DNA from: Alphaproteobacteria bacterium
Lineage (GTDB): Bacteria; Pseudomonadota; Alphaproteobacteria; Sphingomonadales; Sphingomonadaceae
Length of the DNA: 64,000 bases
Assembly (NCBI GenBank): GCA_018970445.1
Contig: JAGWWF010000007.1
Coordinates: forward strand, 62,001 to 126,000
Reading direction: 5' to 3'
In this document: positions 35,015 to 45,236 of the stretch, piece by piece
How positions within the stretch are numbered: position 1 is the first letter of the stretch
Layout of the letters: each line of letters opens with the position of its first letter
Notes under the pieces: generated by a model
Database searches by the model: none
What the model was told of the DNA's origin: nothing
Seen by the model: only the letters and a program-made list of their open reading frames with translations
Translations under genes and position numbers: made by a program

Positions 35015-35466
35015 GCCAGATCCTCGGCCAGGCGCTTCACATCGGTGCCGCGACGGATCGTCAGCCGCACCTGCCAGCGCCCGGCCGGCAGCGGCGTTGT
35101 GGCCACCAGCCGGCCCTGGCCATCGGCGCGGAAGGCCAGGGAGACATCGGCGGCGCGGCCCAGCGGATGATGGGCGCTGCCACTGATGGCAAAGCCCGCG
35201 CCGGGCACCCCCACCACCACATGCCGGCCGGCATCCAGCGCCACCGGCGTGGCCCAGCCCAGCCGATCGGCCGCGCGGGCGGCGGCCAGCCAGCCATTGT
35301 ATTTCTGGCTGGCGACATAGGAGTTTTCCACCACCGTTCCGCCAAAGGTGCCGCTGGCCAGCCGGGCCATGTGGATGTTCACCCCCACCACCACGGCAAA
35401 AAATCCGATCATCACCGCGGCCATGTGGCGGCCGGTGAACTGCTGCGTGGTGATGCGCATCGCCAT
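35011..35466 (-). CDS. ccoH: FixH-family protein CcoH
   Basis: A 151-residue single-pass membrane protein needed for assembly or stability of cbb3 oxidase. A membrane helix at about 15-33 (MAAVMIGFFAVVVGVNIHMA) is followed by the family's VVENSYVASQKYNGWLAAARA and a periplasmic beta-rich domain ending RWQVRLTIRRG. The SYVASQKYN block is the FixH hallmark. Two residues may be added or removed at the start, MAMRI, depending on which ATG is used. It starts six bases after ccoG and overlaps ccoI by four. Confidence 0.93.
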   Translation of the reverse strand: MAMRITTQQFTGRHMAAVMIGFFAVVVGVNIHMARLASGTFGGTVVENSYVASQKYNGWLAAARAADRLGWATPVALDAGRHVVVGVPGAGFAISGSAHHPLGRAADVSLAFRADGQGRLVATTPLPAGRWQVRLTIRRGTDVKRLAEDLA

Positions 35467-35472
35467 TCTCCC

Positions 35473-36933
35473 CTATTGGCGGACGAATTTGAGATTGCGG
35501 GCCGCGTCTTGTGGCGGCCCGCCCGGCACCGCCGGTTCCAGCGGCCGCGCAACGACGGCAAAGCCGGTTTCGCCCGCCGGGCCGGCCGGGGCCGACACAT
35601 AAAGATGCAGACGGGTGGTGGCATCGGGGGCCAGCGCGATGCGGGCGCTGCGGCCGGCGGTGTGGCTGTCCATCGCGTCGGTCCACATCCGGCCCTGGGG
35701 CAGGCCGGTCATCGCCAGTTCCACGGTGCGCGGCCGGCCTTCCATGTTGCGCAGCTTGATCGTCCAGCCGTTGCGCACCGTGCCATCCGACATGGTGATG
35801 ACGATGGGGTTGCGATCCTGCGCGGCATCGATGGCCAGGCGCGAGCGGCCGCCCAGGGTGAACAGCATGGCGATGCCGATGCTGGCCCACACCGCGGCAT
35901 AGATCAGCGTGCGCGGGCGCAGCAGCGTCTTCATCATGGGCGTGGCGGTGCCGCCGGCCAGTTCCTTCTTGTGATCATCCAGGTTGAGATAGTCGATCAG
36001 GCCGCGCGGCCGGTTCAGCTTGCCCATCACCTCGTCACAGGCATCGATGCACAGCGCGCAGTTGATGCAGCCCAGTTGCGGCCCGTTGCGGATATCGATG
36101 CCGGTGGGGCAGACGGAAACGCAGGCGTTGCAATCGATGCAGTCTCCGGCCTTTCCCGGGCCGGCGGCCGCCTTCTTCAGCCCCTGCGTGCGCGGTTCGC
36201 CGCGCCAGTCGCGATAGGTGACGATCAGCGATTTTTCGTCCAGCATCGCGGTCTGGATGCGCGGCCAGGGGCACATGTAGATGCACACCTGTTCGCGCAT
36301 GAAGCCGCCCAGGCTGAGGGTGGTGAAGGTGAGGACGGCCACCGTGGCATAGGCAACGAATGGCGCATCGCCGGCCAGAAACTGGCTGGCCAGCGTGGGC
36401 GCATCGGCAAAATAGAAGATCCACGCGCCCCCGGTGGCGGCCGCGATGGCCAGCCACAGGCTCCACTTCGAAAGGCGGCGCGCCAGCTTGGCCGCGCTCC
36501 ACGGCGCGGCGTTGAGTTTCAGTTGCGCATTGCGATCGCCATCGATCCAGCGTTCGACATGCTGGAACAGATCGGTCCACACCGTCTGCGGACAGGCATA
36601 GCCGCACCAGGCGCGGCCCACGGCGGAGGTGACGAGGAACAGGCCGATGCCGGCCATGATGAGCAGGCCGGCGACGTAATAGAATTCCTGCGGCCAGATT
36701 TCGATATCGAACATGAAGAAGCGGCGCCCGGCCAGATCGATCAGCACGGCCTGATCGGGGGCATGGGGGCCGCGATCCCAGCGCAGCCAGGGCGTGATGT
36801 AATAGACGGCCAGGCACAAGACCATGACCGCCCATTTCAGCCGGCGGAACCGGCCGTTCACCACACGGGGAAAGACCGGTGCGCGCTTGGTGTAAAGGTC
36901 GCTGGTGGGATTGATCAGATCAAGAGCGGACAT
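35473..36933 (-). CDS. ccoG: cbb3 oxidase accessory iron-sulfur protein CcoG (FixG)
   Basis: Membrane iron-sulfur protein of 486 residues; in other bacteria it reduces copper for cbb3 assembly. It shows several membrane helices, an N-terminal cysteine pair (WCGYACPQTVW), CIYMCPWPR, and two 4Fe-4S ferredoxin motifs (CIDCNACVSVCPTGI and CINCALCIDACDEVM), followed by a C-terminal periplasmic Ig-like domain (about 380-486). The ATG at 36933 lies 14 bases inside ccoP; the open frame beyond is shadow. It is placed between ccoP and ccoH as in the usual ccoNOQP-GHIS order. Confidence 0.95.
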   Translation of the reverse strand: MSALDLINPTSDLYTKRAPVFPRVVNGRFRRLKWAVMVLCLAVYYITPWLRWDRGPHAPDQAVLIDLAGRRFFMFDIEIWPQEFYYVAGLLIMAGIGLFLVTSAVGRAWCGYACPQTVWTDLFQHVERWIDGDRNAQLKLNAAPWSAAKLARRLSKWSLWLAIAAATGGAWIFYFADAPTLASQFLAGDAPFVAYATVAVLTFTTLSLGGFMREQVCIYMCPWPRIQTAMLDEKSLIVTYRDWRGEPRTQGLKKAAAGPGKAGDCIDCNACVSVCPTGIDIRNGPQLGCINCALCIDACDEVMGKLNRPRGLIDYLNLDDHKKELAGGTATPMMKTLLRPRTLIYAAVWASIGIAMLFTLGGRSRLAIDAAQDRNPIVITMSDGTVRNGWTIKLRNMEGRPRTVELAMTGLPQGRMWTDAMDSHTAGRSARIALAPDATTRLHLYVSAPAGPAGETGFAVVARPLEPAVPGGPPQDAARNLKFVRQ

Positions 36934-37858
36934 TGGATTGGCCTGCTTCAGCCGCGGCCGTTTCGGCCGGGGCTGCGGGGGGAGCGGCCGTTGCGGTCTG
37001 CGGTTGCGGCAAGGCCTCGCCGCCGCCCAGGGAGTGGACATAGGCGGCCAGCATCTTGATGGTGACCGGATCAAGCCGGCCGGCCCAGTGCGGCATCACG
37101 CCGGCCCGTGCCTTGCTGATCGTCTGGGTGAGGGCGGCGCGATCGCTGCCATACAGCCAGATGGCATCGGAGAGATTGGGCGCGCCCATCTCGCGATTGC
37201 CCTTGCCCTGATCGCCGTGGCAGCTGGCGCAGTTTTCGGCAAACAGCTGGGCGCCGGCCGGCGAGGGCTTGTCCTGGCCCGACAGGGAGCGGACATGGGT
37301 GACAAGCTGCTGGATCTGGCCCTTTGACAGCATGTCGGCAAAGGCCGGCATCTGGCTGAAGCGGGTTTCGTCGGACTGGCTGCGGATGCCGTGGCTGATG
37401 GTGGTGTGGATCGACGCGATGTCGCCGCCCCACAGCCAGTCATCATCCTTCAGATTGGGATAGCCCCTGGAGCCGGACGCGCCCGATCCATGGCACTGCA
37501 CGCAATTGACCTTGAACGCGGCCGCGCCGCCTTCGATGGCCGATCGCATCAGCTGGGGATTGCCGGTCAACGCCTCCACCGGGGTCGCGGCGATGGCATT
37601 CAGCCGCGGCGCGCGGGCCACGGCTTCGGCCGTCAGCGCGGCATCAAGCTGGCCACGGCTGGACCAGCCGGTCAGGCCGGCCACATCGGGCAGGGCGGGA
37701 TAGGCAACGACATAGCCGGCGGCGAACACCACGGTGCCGGCGAAGATATAGACCCACCAGCGCGGCAGCGGCGTGTCCAGTTCCTCGATGCCATCCCATT
37801 CATGGCCCACCAGATGGGTGCCGGTGGCTTCGTCAACGCGCTTGTTGTGATCAGTCAT
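36920..37858 (-). CDS. ccoP: cbb3 oxidase dihaem subunit CcoP
   Basis: Membrane-anchored dihaem cytochrome c that delivers electrons to CcoN. The 312-residue protein has an N-terminal ELDTPLPRWW motif, one membrane helix (about 37-55), and two CxxCH haem motifs: CVQCH with methionine ligand in QMPAF, and CASCH with MPHW. The C-terminus is an alanine/proline-rich tail. ATG 37858 is preferred; a GTG nine bases upstream would add three residues. The start overlaps the end of ccoQ by eight bases and the stop region overlaps ccoG by 14. Confidence 0.96.
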   Translation of the reverse strand: MTDHNKRVDEATGTHLVGHEWDGIEELDTPLPRWWVYIFAGTVVFAAGYVVAYPALPDVAGLTGWSSRGQLDAALTAEAVARAPRLNAIAATPVEALTGNPQLMRSAIEGGAAAFKVNCVQCHGSGASGSRGYPNLKDDDWLWGGDIASIHTTISHGIRSQSDETRFSQMPAFADMLSKGQIQQLVTHVRSLSGQDKPSPAGAQLFAENCASCHGDQGKGNREMGAPNLSDAIWLYGSDRAALTQTISKARAGVMPHWAGRLDPVTIKMLAAYVHSLGGGEALPQPQTATAAPPAAPAETAAAEAGQSNVRS

Positions 37859-38012
37859 CGCTGTCACTCCTGAAGATCAGTCGAGCCGCATCATCGTGGT
37901 GGCGGCGGGCACCGGGACGGAACGTCCAGCCAACAAAGCTGATGAACAGCAGCGTCATGGCCAGAAGGCCCCAGCTGTCGGCGAAATGGCGCAGGGCGTC
38001 ATAGTCGCTCAT
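37851..38012 (-). CDS. ccoQ: cbb3 oxidase small subunit CcoQ
   Basis: A 53-residue protein read directly from the sequence: [20 protein letters not shown] at the start, one membrane helix (about 14-32), then [20 protein letters not shown], the typical CcoQ/FixQ layout. CcoQ stabilises the CcoP-CcoNO interaction. The ATG overlaps the ccoO stop by four bases. It is short and could be missed, but the gene order ccoO-ccoQ-ccoP and the sequence leave little doubt. Confidence 0.93.
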   Translation of the reverse strand: MSDYDALRHFADSWGLLAMTLLFISFVGWTFRPGARRHHDDAARLIFRSDSDD

Positions 38013-38764
38013 TTGGGCTGCTCCTGCGCTTGCGCTGCCTTGAAATCGACCAGCGTGCCCAGCATCTGCAGATAGGCGATCAGCGCATCCAGTTCCGACA
38101 CCATCGCCGGGTTGCCATCGAAATCCCGGGCCTGGGCCTTGGGAAAGCGTGCCTGCAGATCGGACGCATCGGCATCGGCGGTGGCCTGCAGCGACAGATC
38201 GGCGTTGGCGGCGGCAATGTCCTTGTCGGTATAGGGCACACCGACGGCGCGCAGCGCCTTCAGATGGGCGGCCATGTCGCCGGCGTTCAGCGGCTTTTCG
38301 GCGAGGAAGGCATAGGGCGGCATGATCGATTCCGGCACCACGGCGCGCGGATCCTTCAGATGCTCCTTGTGCCATTCATCGGAATAGCGGCCGCCAACGC
38401 GGGCCAGATCGGGCCCGGTGCGTTTCGATCCCCACTGGAAGGGGTGATCATACATGCTTTCGGCCGCCAGGCTGTAGTGGCCGTAACGCTCCACCTCGTC
38501 CTTGAACGGGCGCACCATCTGGCTGTGGCAGACATAGCAGCCTTCGCGCATGTAGATGTTGCGGCCGGCCAGTTCGAGCGGGGTGTAGGGGCGCACGCCC
38601 TCCACCTTCTCGATGGTTGAGTCGACCCAGAACAGCGGGGCGATTTCCACGATGCCGCCGATGGCGACAGCGACCAGGGAACACAGGCCGAGCAACGTGA
38701 TGTTGCGTTCCAGCGTGCGGTGGGAAAAGCCCTCCTTGGGCGGGGTTTGCGGGTGCGAAGCCAT
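38009..38764 (-). CDS. ccoO: cbb3 oxidase monohaem subunit CcoO
   Basis: Membrane-bound cytochrome c subunit of 251 residues. An N-terminal membrane helix ([23 protein letters not shown]) precedes the haem motif CYVCH in [15 protein letters not shown], and the classic [39 protein letters not shown], quoted here only as a location around residues 92-130, follows. The axial methionine is in SIMPPYAFL. It starts 12 bases after ccoN, and both belong to the catalytic core. Length is normal. Confidence 0.97.
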   Translation of the reverse strand: MASHPQTPPKEGFSHRTLERNITLLGLCSLVAVAIGGIVEIAPLFWVDSTIEKVEGVRPYTPLELAGRNIYMREGCYVCHSQMVRPFKDEVERYGHYSLAAESMYDHPFQWGSKRTGPDLARVGGRYSDEWHKEHLKDPRAVVPESIMPPYAFLAEKPLNAGDMAAHLKALRAVGVPYTDKDIAAANADLSLQATADADASDLQARFPKAQARDFDGNPAMVSELDALIAYLQMLGTLVDFKAAQAQEQPK

Positions 38765-38776
38765 GTGCGTTCTCCC

Positions 38777-40453
38777 TCATTCAGCCGGTTGCAGGGCGCC
38801 GGGTGCCGAAGCCGGGGCGGAAGCCGGGTCGGGCAGGGGCCGATCGGCCCGGGCGTCGTAGGGCGTTTCGGTCATCGGGGCTTCGGCCCGGATGCGCCCG
38901 GCGATCGTCATCGCGATGTTCCAGGCAAAGACCAGGGCGCCCGACAGGTAGAGCAGGCCGCCGAAGGCGCGCAGCAGGAACATCGGGTGGATGGCCGCCA
39001 CGGTTTCGGCAAAGCTGTTCACCAGATAGCCATCGGCCCCATATTCGCGCCACATCAGCCCCTGGGTGATGCCGGCCACCCACATCGAGGCGGTGTAGAA
39101 GACGATCCCGCCGGTGGCCAACCAGAAGTGCCAGTTGATCAGGCGCAGGCTGTACAGGCGCTGGCGGTTCCACAGGCGCGGCGCCAGATAATACATGCAG
39201 GCAAAGGTGATCATGCCGTTCCAGCCCAGCGCGCCGGAATGGACATGGCCGATCGTCCAGTCGGTATAGTGCGACAGGCTGTTGACCGACTTGATCGACA
39301 TCATCGGGCCTTCAAAGGTGCTCATGCCGTAGAAGGCCAGGGCCAGCACCATCATGCGGATGATCGGATCGGTGCGGATCTTGTCCCACGCGCCATTCAG
39401 CGTCATCAGGCCGTTGATCATGCCACCCCACGAGGGCATCCACAGCATGATCGAGAACACCATGCCCAGGCTCTGCGCCCAATCGGGCAGCGCGGTGTAG
39501 TGCAGATGGTGCGGACCGGCCCAGATATACAGGAAGATCAGCGACCAGAAGTGGATGATCGACAAACGATAGCTGTAGACCGGCCGTTCCGCCTGCTTGG
39601 GCACGAAATAATACATCATGGCCAGGAAGCCGGCGGTGAGGAAGAAGCCCACCGCATTGTGGCCATACCACCACTGGGTCAGCGCATCCTGCACCCCGGC
39701 GAAGGCGGAATAGCTCTTGGCGCCGACCAAGCTGACCGGCAGCGACAGATTGTTGATCAGGTGCAGCATCGCCACGGTGATGATGAAGGCGAGATAGAAC
39801 CAGTTGGCCACATATATATGCGGTTCGCGCCGCTTGATCACCGTGCCGCCAAAGACGATCAGATAGGACACCCAGACCACGGTGAGCCACAGATCGACAT
39901 ACCATTCCGGTTCGGCATATTCCTTGGCTTCGGTGACGCCCAGCAGATAGCCGGTGGCCGCCAGCACGATGAACAGCTGATACCCCCAGAACACGAAGCG
40001 GGCCAGGCCAGGGAAGGCCAGCCGGGCGCGGCAGGTGCGCTGCACCACGAAGAAGCTGGTGCACAACAAGGCGTTGCCGCCAAAGGCGAAGATCACCGCC
40101 GATGTGTGCAGCGGCCGCAACCGGCCGAAGGTGGTATATTCAAGGTTGAAGTTGAGCACCGGGTAGGCCAGCTGGAGCGCGATGAACAGGCCGGCCAACA
40201 GGCCGACCACGCCCCAGAAGGTGGTGGCGATCACGCCCCAGCGAATGGGGGCATCATCATAGACACTTTCGTCGTGGCCCAGCCGGGCGTTGACATCGGC
40301 TGTGGCAATCACCGCCAGCGCCGCGATCAGCGCGGCCAGTGCCATGATGGCCATGTGAATGGCAAAGGCCGTATCCTGGGCCTGGGCCATGGCAACCAGC
40401 GCCACGACCATTGCCAGGAAAAGGCCGCCGGATTTCGCCAGCGCTGCAGGCAT
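38777..40453 (-). CDS. ccoN: cbb3 oxidase catalytic subunit CcoN
   Basis: Haem-copper oxidase subunit I of the C-type, 558 residues with about 14 membrane helices. It carries haem b, haem b3 and CuB and reduces oxygen at very low concentration while pumping protons. Diagnostic regions are [20 protein letters not shown] (haem ligand), [16 protein letters not shown] (CuB histidine and cross-linked tyrosine area), [13 protein letters not shown] (CuB histidines) and [11 protein letters not shown] (haem b3/b ligands). It is the first gene of the leftward ccoNOQPGHIS operon; an FNR/FixK box lies 113 bases upstream. Confidence 0.97.
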   Translation of the reverse strand: MPAALAKSGGLFLAMVVALVAMAQAQDTAFAIHMAIMALAALIAALAVIATADVNARLGHDESVYDDAPIRWGVIATTFWGVVGLLAGLFIALQLAYPVLNFNLEYTTFGRLRPLHTSAVIFAFGGNALLCTSFFVVQRTCRARLAFPGLARFVFWGYQLFIVLAATGYLLGVTEAKEYAEPEWYVDLWLTVVWVSYLIVFGGTVIKRREPHIYVANWFYLAFIITVAMLHLINNLSLPVSLVGAKSYSAFAGVQDALTQWWYGHNAVGFFLTAGFLAMMYYFVPKQAERPVYSYRLSIIHFWSLIFLYIWAGPHHLHYTALPDWAQSLGMVFSIMLWMPSWGGMINGLMTLNGAWDKIRTDPIIRMMVLALAFYGMSTFEGPMMSIKSVNSLSHYTDWTIGHVHSGALGWNGMITFACMYYLAPRLWNRQRLYSLRLINWHFWLATGGIVFYTASMWVAGITQGLMWREYGADGYLVNSFAETVAAIHPMFLLRAFGGLLYLSGALVFAWNIAMTIAGRIRAEAPMTETPYDARADRPLPDPASAPASAPGALQPAE

Positions 40454-40565
40454 GCGTGCCCCCTTTTTTGCAAGTTCGGTGGGCCTGTTTCGCGCCTGAT
40501 GCTGCGCTGCGGAAATACGGGCTTGCCCTATTAGGTAATGCTCCGGAGGCGCATTTGCCGGGCGG

Positions 40566-40579
40566 TTGATCTACGTCAA
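40566..40579. promoter_or_regulatory. FNR/FixK-type box between ccoN and the ATP-grasp gene
   Basis: TTGAT-CTAC-GTCAA is a near-perfect FNR/FixK site (consensus TTGAT/C-N4-A/GTCAA). It is 113 bases upstream of the ccoN start on the minus strand and 63 bases before the divergent ATP-grasp gene. Activation of ccoN under low oxygen is the expected role; whether it also drives the divergent gene is open. Confidence 0.75.
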
Positions 40580-40642
40580 GCGTGGGCCACCTGCATTGTG
40601 CGGGTGCGCCCGGCTGCCCCAATGGTGGCAAAAGGCTTGCAG

Positions 40643-42852
<2,210 letters not shown>

Positions 42853-42857
42853 GGCCA

Positions 42858-43319
42858 ATGCGCATCGCGCTGTATGAACCGGAAATCGCCGGCAACGTGG
42901 GCGCCGTGCTGCGGCTGGGCGCGTGCCTGGCCGTGCCCATCGATCTGATCGAACCACTGGGTTTCGTGTGGGACGACAGGCGCGTGCGCCGCGCCGCCAT
43001 GGACTATATCGATCATGTCGCGGTGACCCGGCACGCCAGCTGGGCCGATTTCCACGCCGGCCACGGCGGCGCGCGGCTGGTGCTGCTGACCAGCAAGGCC
43101 AGCCATTCGCCTTACGATTTTGCTTTCGGCACCGATGATGTGCTGCTGTTCGGCAAGGAAAGCGCCGGTGTGCCGGAGGCGGTGGCTGCCGTGTGCGCCG
43201 CCCGGCTGCGGCTGCCGATGGCACCCGGCGTGCGATCCTTCAACCTGGCCACATCGGTGGCGCTGGCTGCGGGCGAGGCGCTGCGGCAGACGGGGCAATT
43301 GCCCGCCGCCGGCGGCTGA
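42858..43319 (+). CDS. trmL: tRNA (cytidine/uridine-34-2'-O)-methyltransferase TrmL
   Basis: SPOUT methyltransferase that methylates the wobble ribose of certain tRNA-Leu species. The 153-residue length matches the family, and its motifs are present: ALYEPEIAGNVGAVLRLGA, IEPLGFVWDDRRVRRAAMDYI, FGKESAGVPEAV and LPMAPGVRSFNLATSVA, the last two forming the trefoil knot that binds SAM. It lies five bases after the aminotransferase gene. Its last ~80 bases overlap the end of the convergent PEP-CTERM gene, an unusually long antisense overlap. Confidence 0.94.
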   Translation: MRIALYEPEIAGNVGAVLRLGACLAVPIDLIEPLGFVWDDRRVRRAAMDYIDHVAVTRHASWADFHAGHGGARLVLLTSKASHSPYDFAFGTDDVLLFGKESAGVPEAVAAVCAARLRLPMAPGVRSFNLATSVALAAGEALRQTGQLPAAGG

Positions 43320-45081
43320 CCGCACCCACCAGGCCAAAGCCGGCAATCAGCATCAGCCAGCTCGCCGGTTCCGGCACATTGTTCAGCACCGGCGCGCCGA
43401 GCGCCGGGATGGCCCAGCTGCCGCTGCCGCCGGGGCTGATGCGTGCCATCAGCGCCGCTGTCGTATTGTCATCCGCCTGCACGCCCAGCTGCTGGTTCCC
43501 CAGCACGGCCAGTTCGTCGGCCAGGCTGAAATCGCTGCCATATTCAAACTCGCCCGGCGTGGTGGCGGATTCACGGACCTGCACCGTGATGGCGGCAAAA
43601 TCCGTGTCGAACTGGCAGCCGCTCTGTTCGGCATCATTGCAGTCCAGCGCCCACAGGTTGAACACCCGCCTGATCTTGGCGATCCCGTTCAACCGATCCT
43701 CGATGAACACGAAGCCCGGCCCGGCCTGGGGCAACGGATCGGAAAGGCTGGCACTCGCGGTCGCCAGGCCCATCATGCCGCCCGCTGGCGTGAAGGGTGG
43801 AAATGGCAGTGGCTGCGGCCCCAACTGCTGGAAGAACGCGGCGTTGATCGGCTTCAGGACGTTGTTGACGGTGAAGCTGACCGAATCGCTGGCGACATCA
43901 AGGCCGAACAGTTTGGCCAGTTCGAACTTGTTCTGGTACAGCGCGACATCGATGCCATAGCCCTTCAATGCCAGCACGCGGACAATGGCATTGATGGTGG
44001 CATCGATGGCCACTTGCGAGGTGATGGTATAGGTCGTGCTCTGCACCGGCAGCACCGACAGCACAGGGGTGCCCGGCGCGCGCAGGGTCATCACGCCGTT
44101 GCCTTCAAACGCCAGGGTGCTGAACATCGGTGCTGACCAGCTGTCGGTGAAGATGTTGTAGCGTTCCACCGGGGCGGAAAAATTGTAGGTGATCATCGAT
44201 GACGCCGAAACCGTGGCGCTGTGATCGAGGTTCAGGCCCAGGCCGGCATGCACGCCCAGTGTCTCATAACTGAAGCCGAGCGCCGTGCCGGCGATGAGTT
44301 GCGGTGGCAATCCAGCCGCGGCCACCGCCGCCGCCGCCAGATTGGCATAGACGCCGCCCACTTCCTGCCGGCTGTTATAGGTGCCAGTGCCGATCATGCT
44401 GCCGGCCACGTTCACCGGCGTGATCCGGGCGGAAAAAATGCCGCTGCTGTCGGTGAAGGTGCGGGGCAAAAGATTGCTGGTGGTGCTGCCATTGAACGTG
44501 CCGGTGTTGGTGACGCTGTCATAACCCAGCAGCGTGTGGGTGTGATTGCCCAAAGGGGCCGACACCAGCGTCTTGGTATAACACAGGCCGATACAGGCCT
44601 TCAGCTGCGCGGCCGCATTGGCATTGAACGTCAGGCCGGCGCTGGCCTGGATGCTGCCGGTGCCGAACTGGGTGATCGGCGCTCCGGCGGTGAGGCTGGA
44701 TTCCAGCTGGAACGTGGACCCGGGCGTACGCGGCTGACCGGCCAACAGGCTGAGCGAGGTCGTGGAGGCCAGCGCCTGATAGGTGCGGGCGCTGTTGCTG
44801 ATGTTGAAACCGGCAAAGCCGCGCACATCAACGAACACCCCGGCCTGCGCCACGGCTGATACGACGCCGGCATCAAAACCGATCTGGCTGGCAAAGGGCA
44901 GGGTGGTGATCTGCCGGTCAAAGCCATTGCTCTTGTTGAAATAGGTGACCGGGTTGCTGACCAGATACCCTGTCGCCGATTGCGATGCCAGCGGCACCGA
45001 TTGCGCCCAAACAGGCATGGCCAGATTGATCGCCACAATCAAGGGCGTGGCCCACCGCCGCCCATCGCCGCGCGCACGCAT
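43240..45081 (-). CDS. PEP-CTERM sorted surface protein
   Basis: A 613-residue exported protein with an N-terminal signal peptide (LIVAINLAMPVWAQS) and a C-terminal PEP-CTERM sorting signal: VPEPASW, membrane helix LMLIAGFGLVGAVS, and RRRR. Exosortase/EpsH would cleave at this signal; none is in the window. The mature part is rich in Ser, Thr, Ala and beta-strand segments with few cysteines (one pair, CIGLC; another in CNDAEQSGC). I recognise no catalytic domain. A residual tail of about 20 residues after the arginines overlaps the convergent trmL. Extracellular matrix or floc formation is the usual context for such proteins. Confidence 0.85.
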   Translation of the reverse strand: MRARGDGRRWATPLIVAINLAMPVWAQSVPLASQSATGYLVSNPVTYFNKSNGFDRQITTLPFASQIGFDAGVVSAVAQAGVFVDVRGFAGFNISNSARTYQALASTTSLSLLAGQPRTPGSTFQLESSLTAGAPITQFGTGSIQASAGLTFNANAAAQLKACIGLCYTKTLVSAPLGNHTHTLLGYDSVTNTGTFNGSTTSNLLPRTFTDSSGIFSARITPVNVAGSMIGTGTYNSRQEVGGVYANLAAAAVAAAGLPPQLIAGTALGFSYETLGVHAGLGLNLDHSATVSASSMITYNFSAPVERYNIFTDSWSAPMFSTLAFEGNGVMTLRAPGTPVLSVLPVQSTTYTITSQVAIDATINAIVRVLALKGYGIDVALYQNKFELAKLFGLDVASDSVSFTVNNVLKPINAAFFQQLGPQPLPFPPFTPAGGMMGLATASASLSDPLPQAGPGFVFIEDRLNGIAKIRRVFNLWALDCNDAEQSGCQFDTDFAAITVQVRESATTPGEFEYGSDFSLADELAVLGNQQLGVQADDNTTAALMARISPGGSGSWAIPALGAPVLNNVPEPASWLMLIAGFGLVGAVSRRRRAIAPSAAAPRPQPAPPMWPG

Positions 45082-45236
45082 TGTCTGCCTCCCCCGAAAA
45101 CAGGCTACAAGCCTGACATGAACCGGGCCGGCTGACAAGCCGTGGCGCTGGCCGCGGGCCAATCAGCTTGCTGGACTGGCGTTGATGTGCGGCCATGCTA
45201 TGCCGGGCGTGGCGCTGCTGCCACAGGATGATGCCG

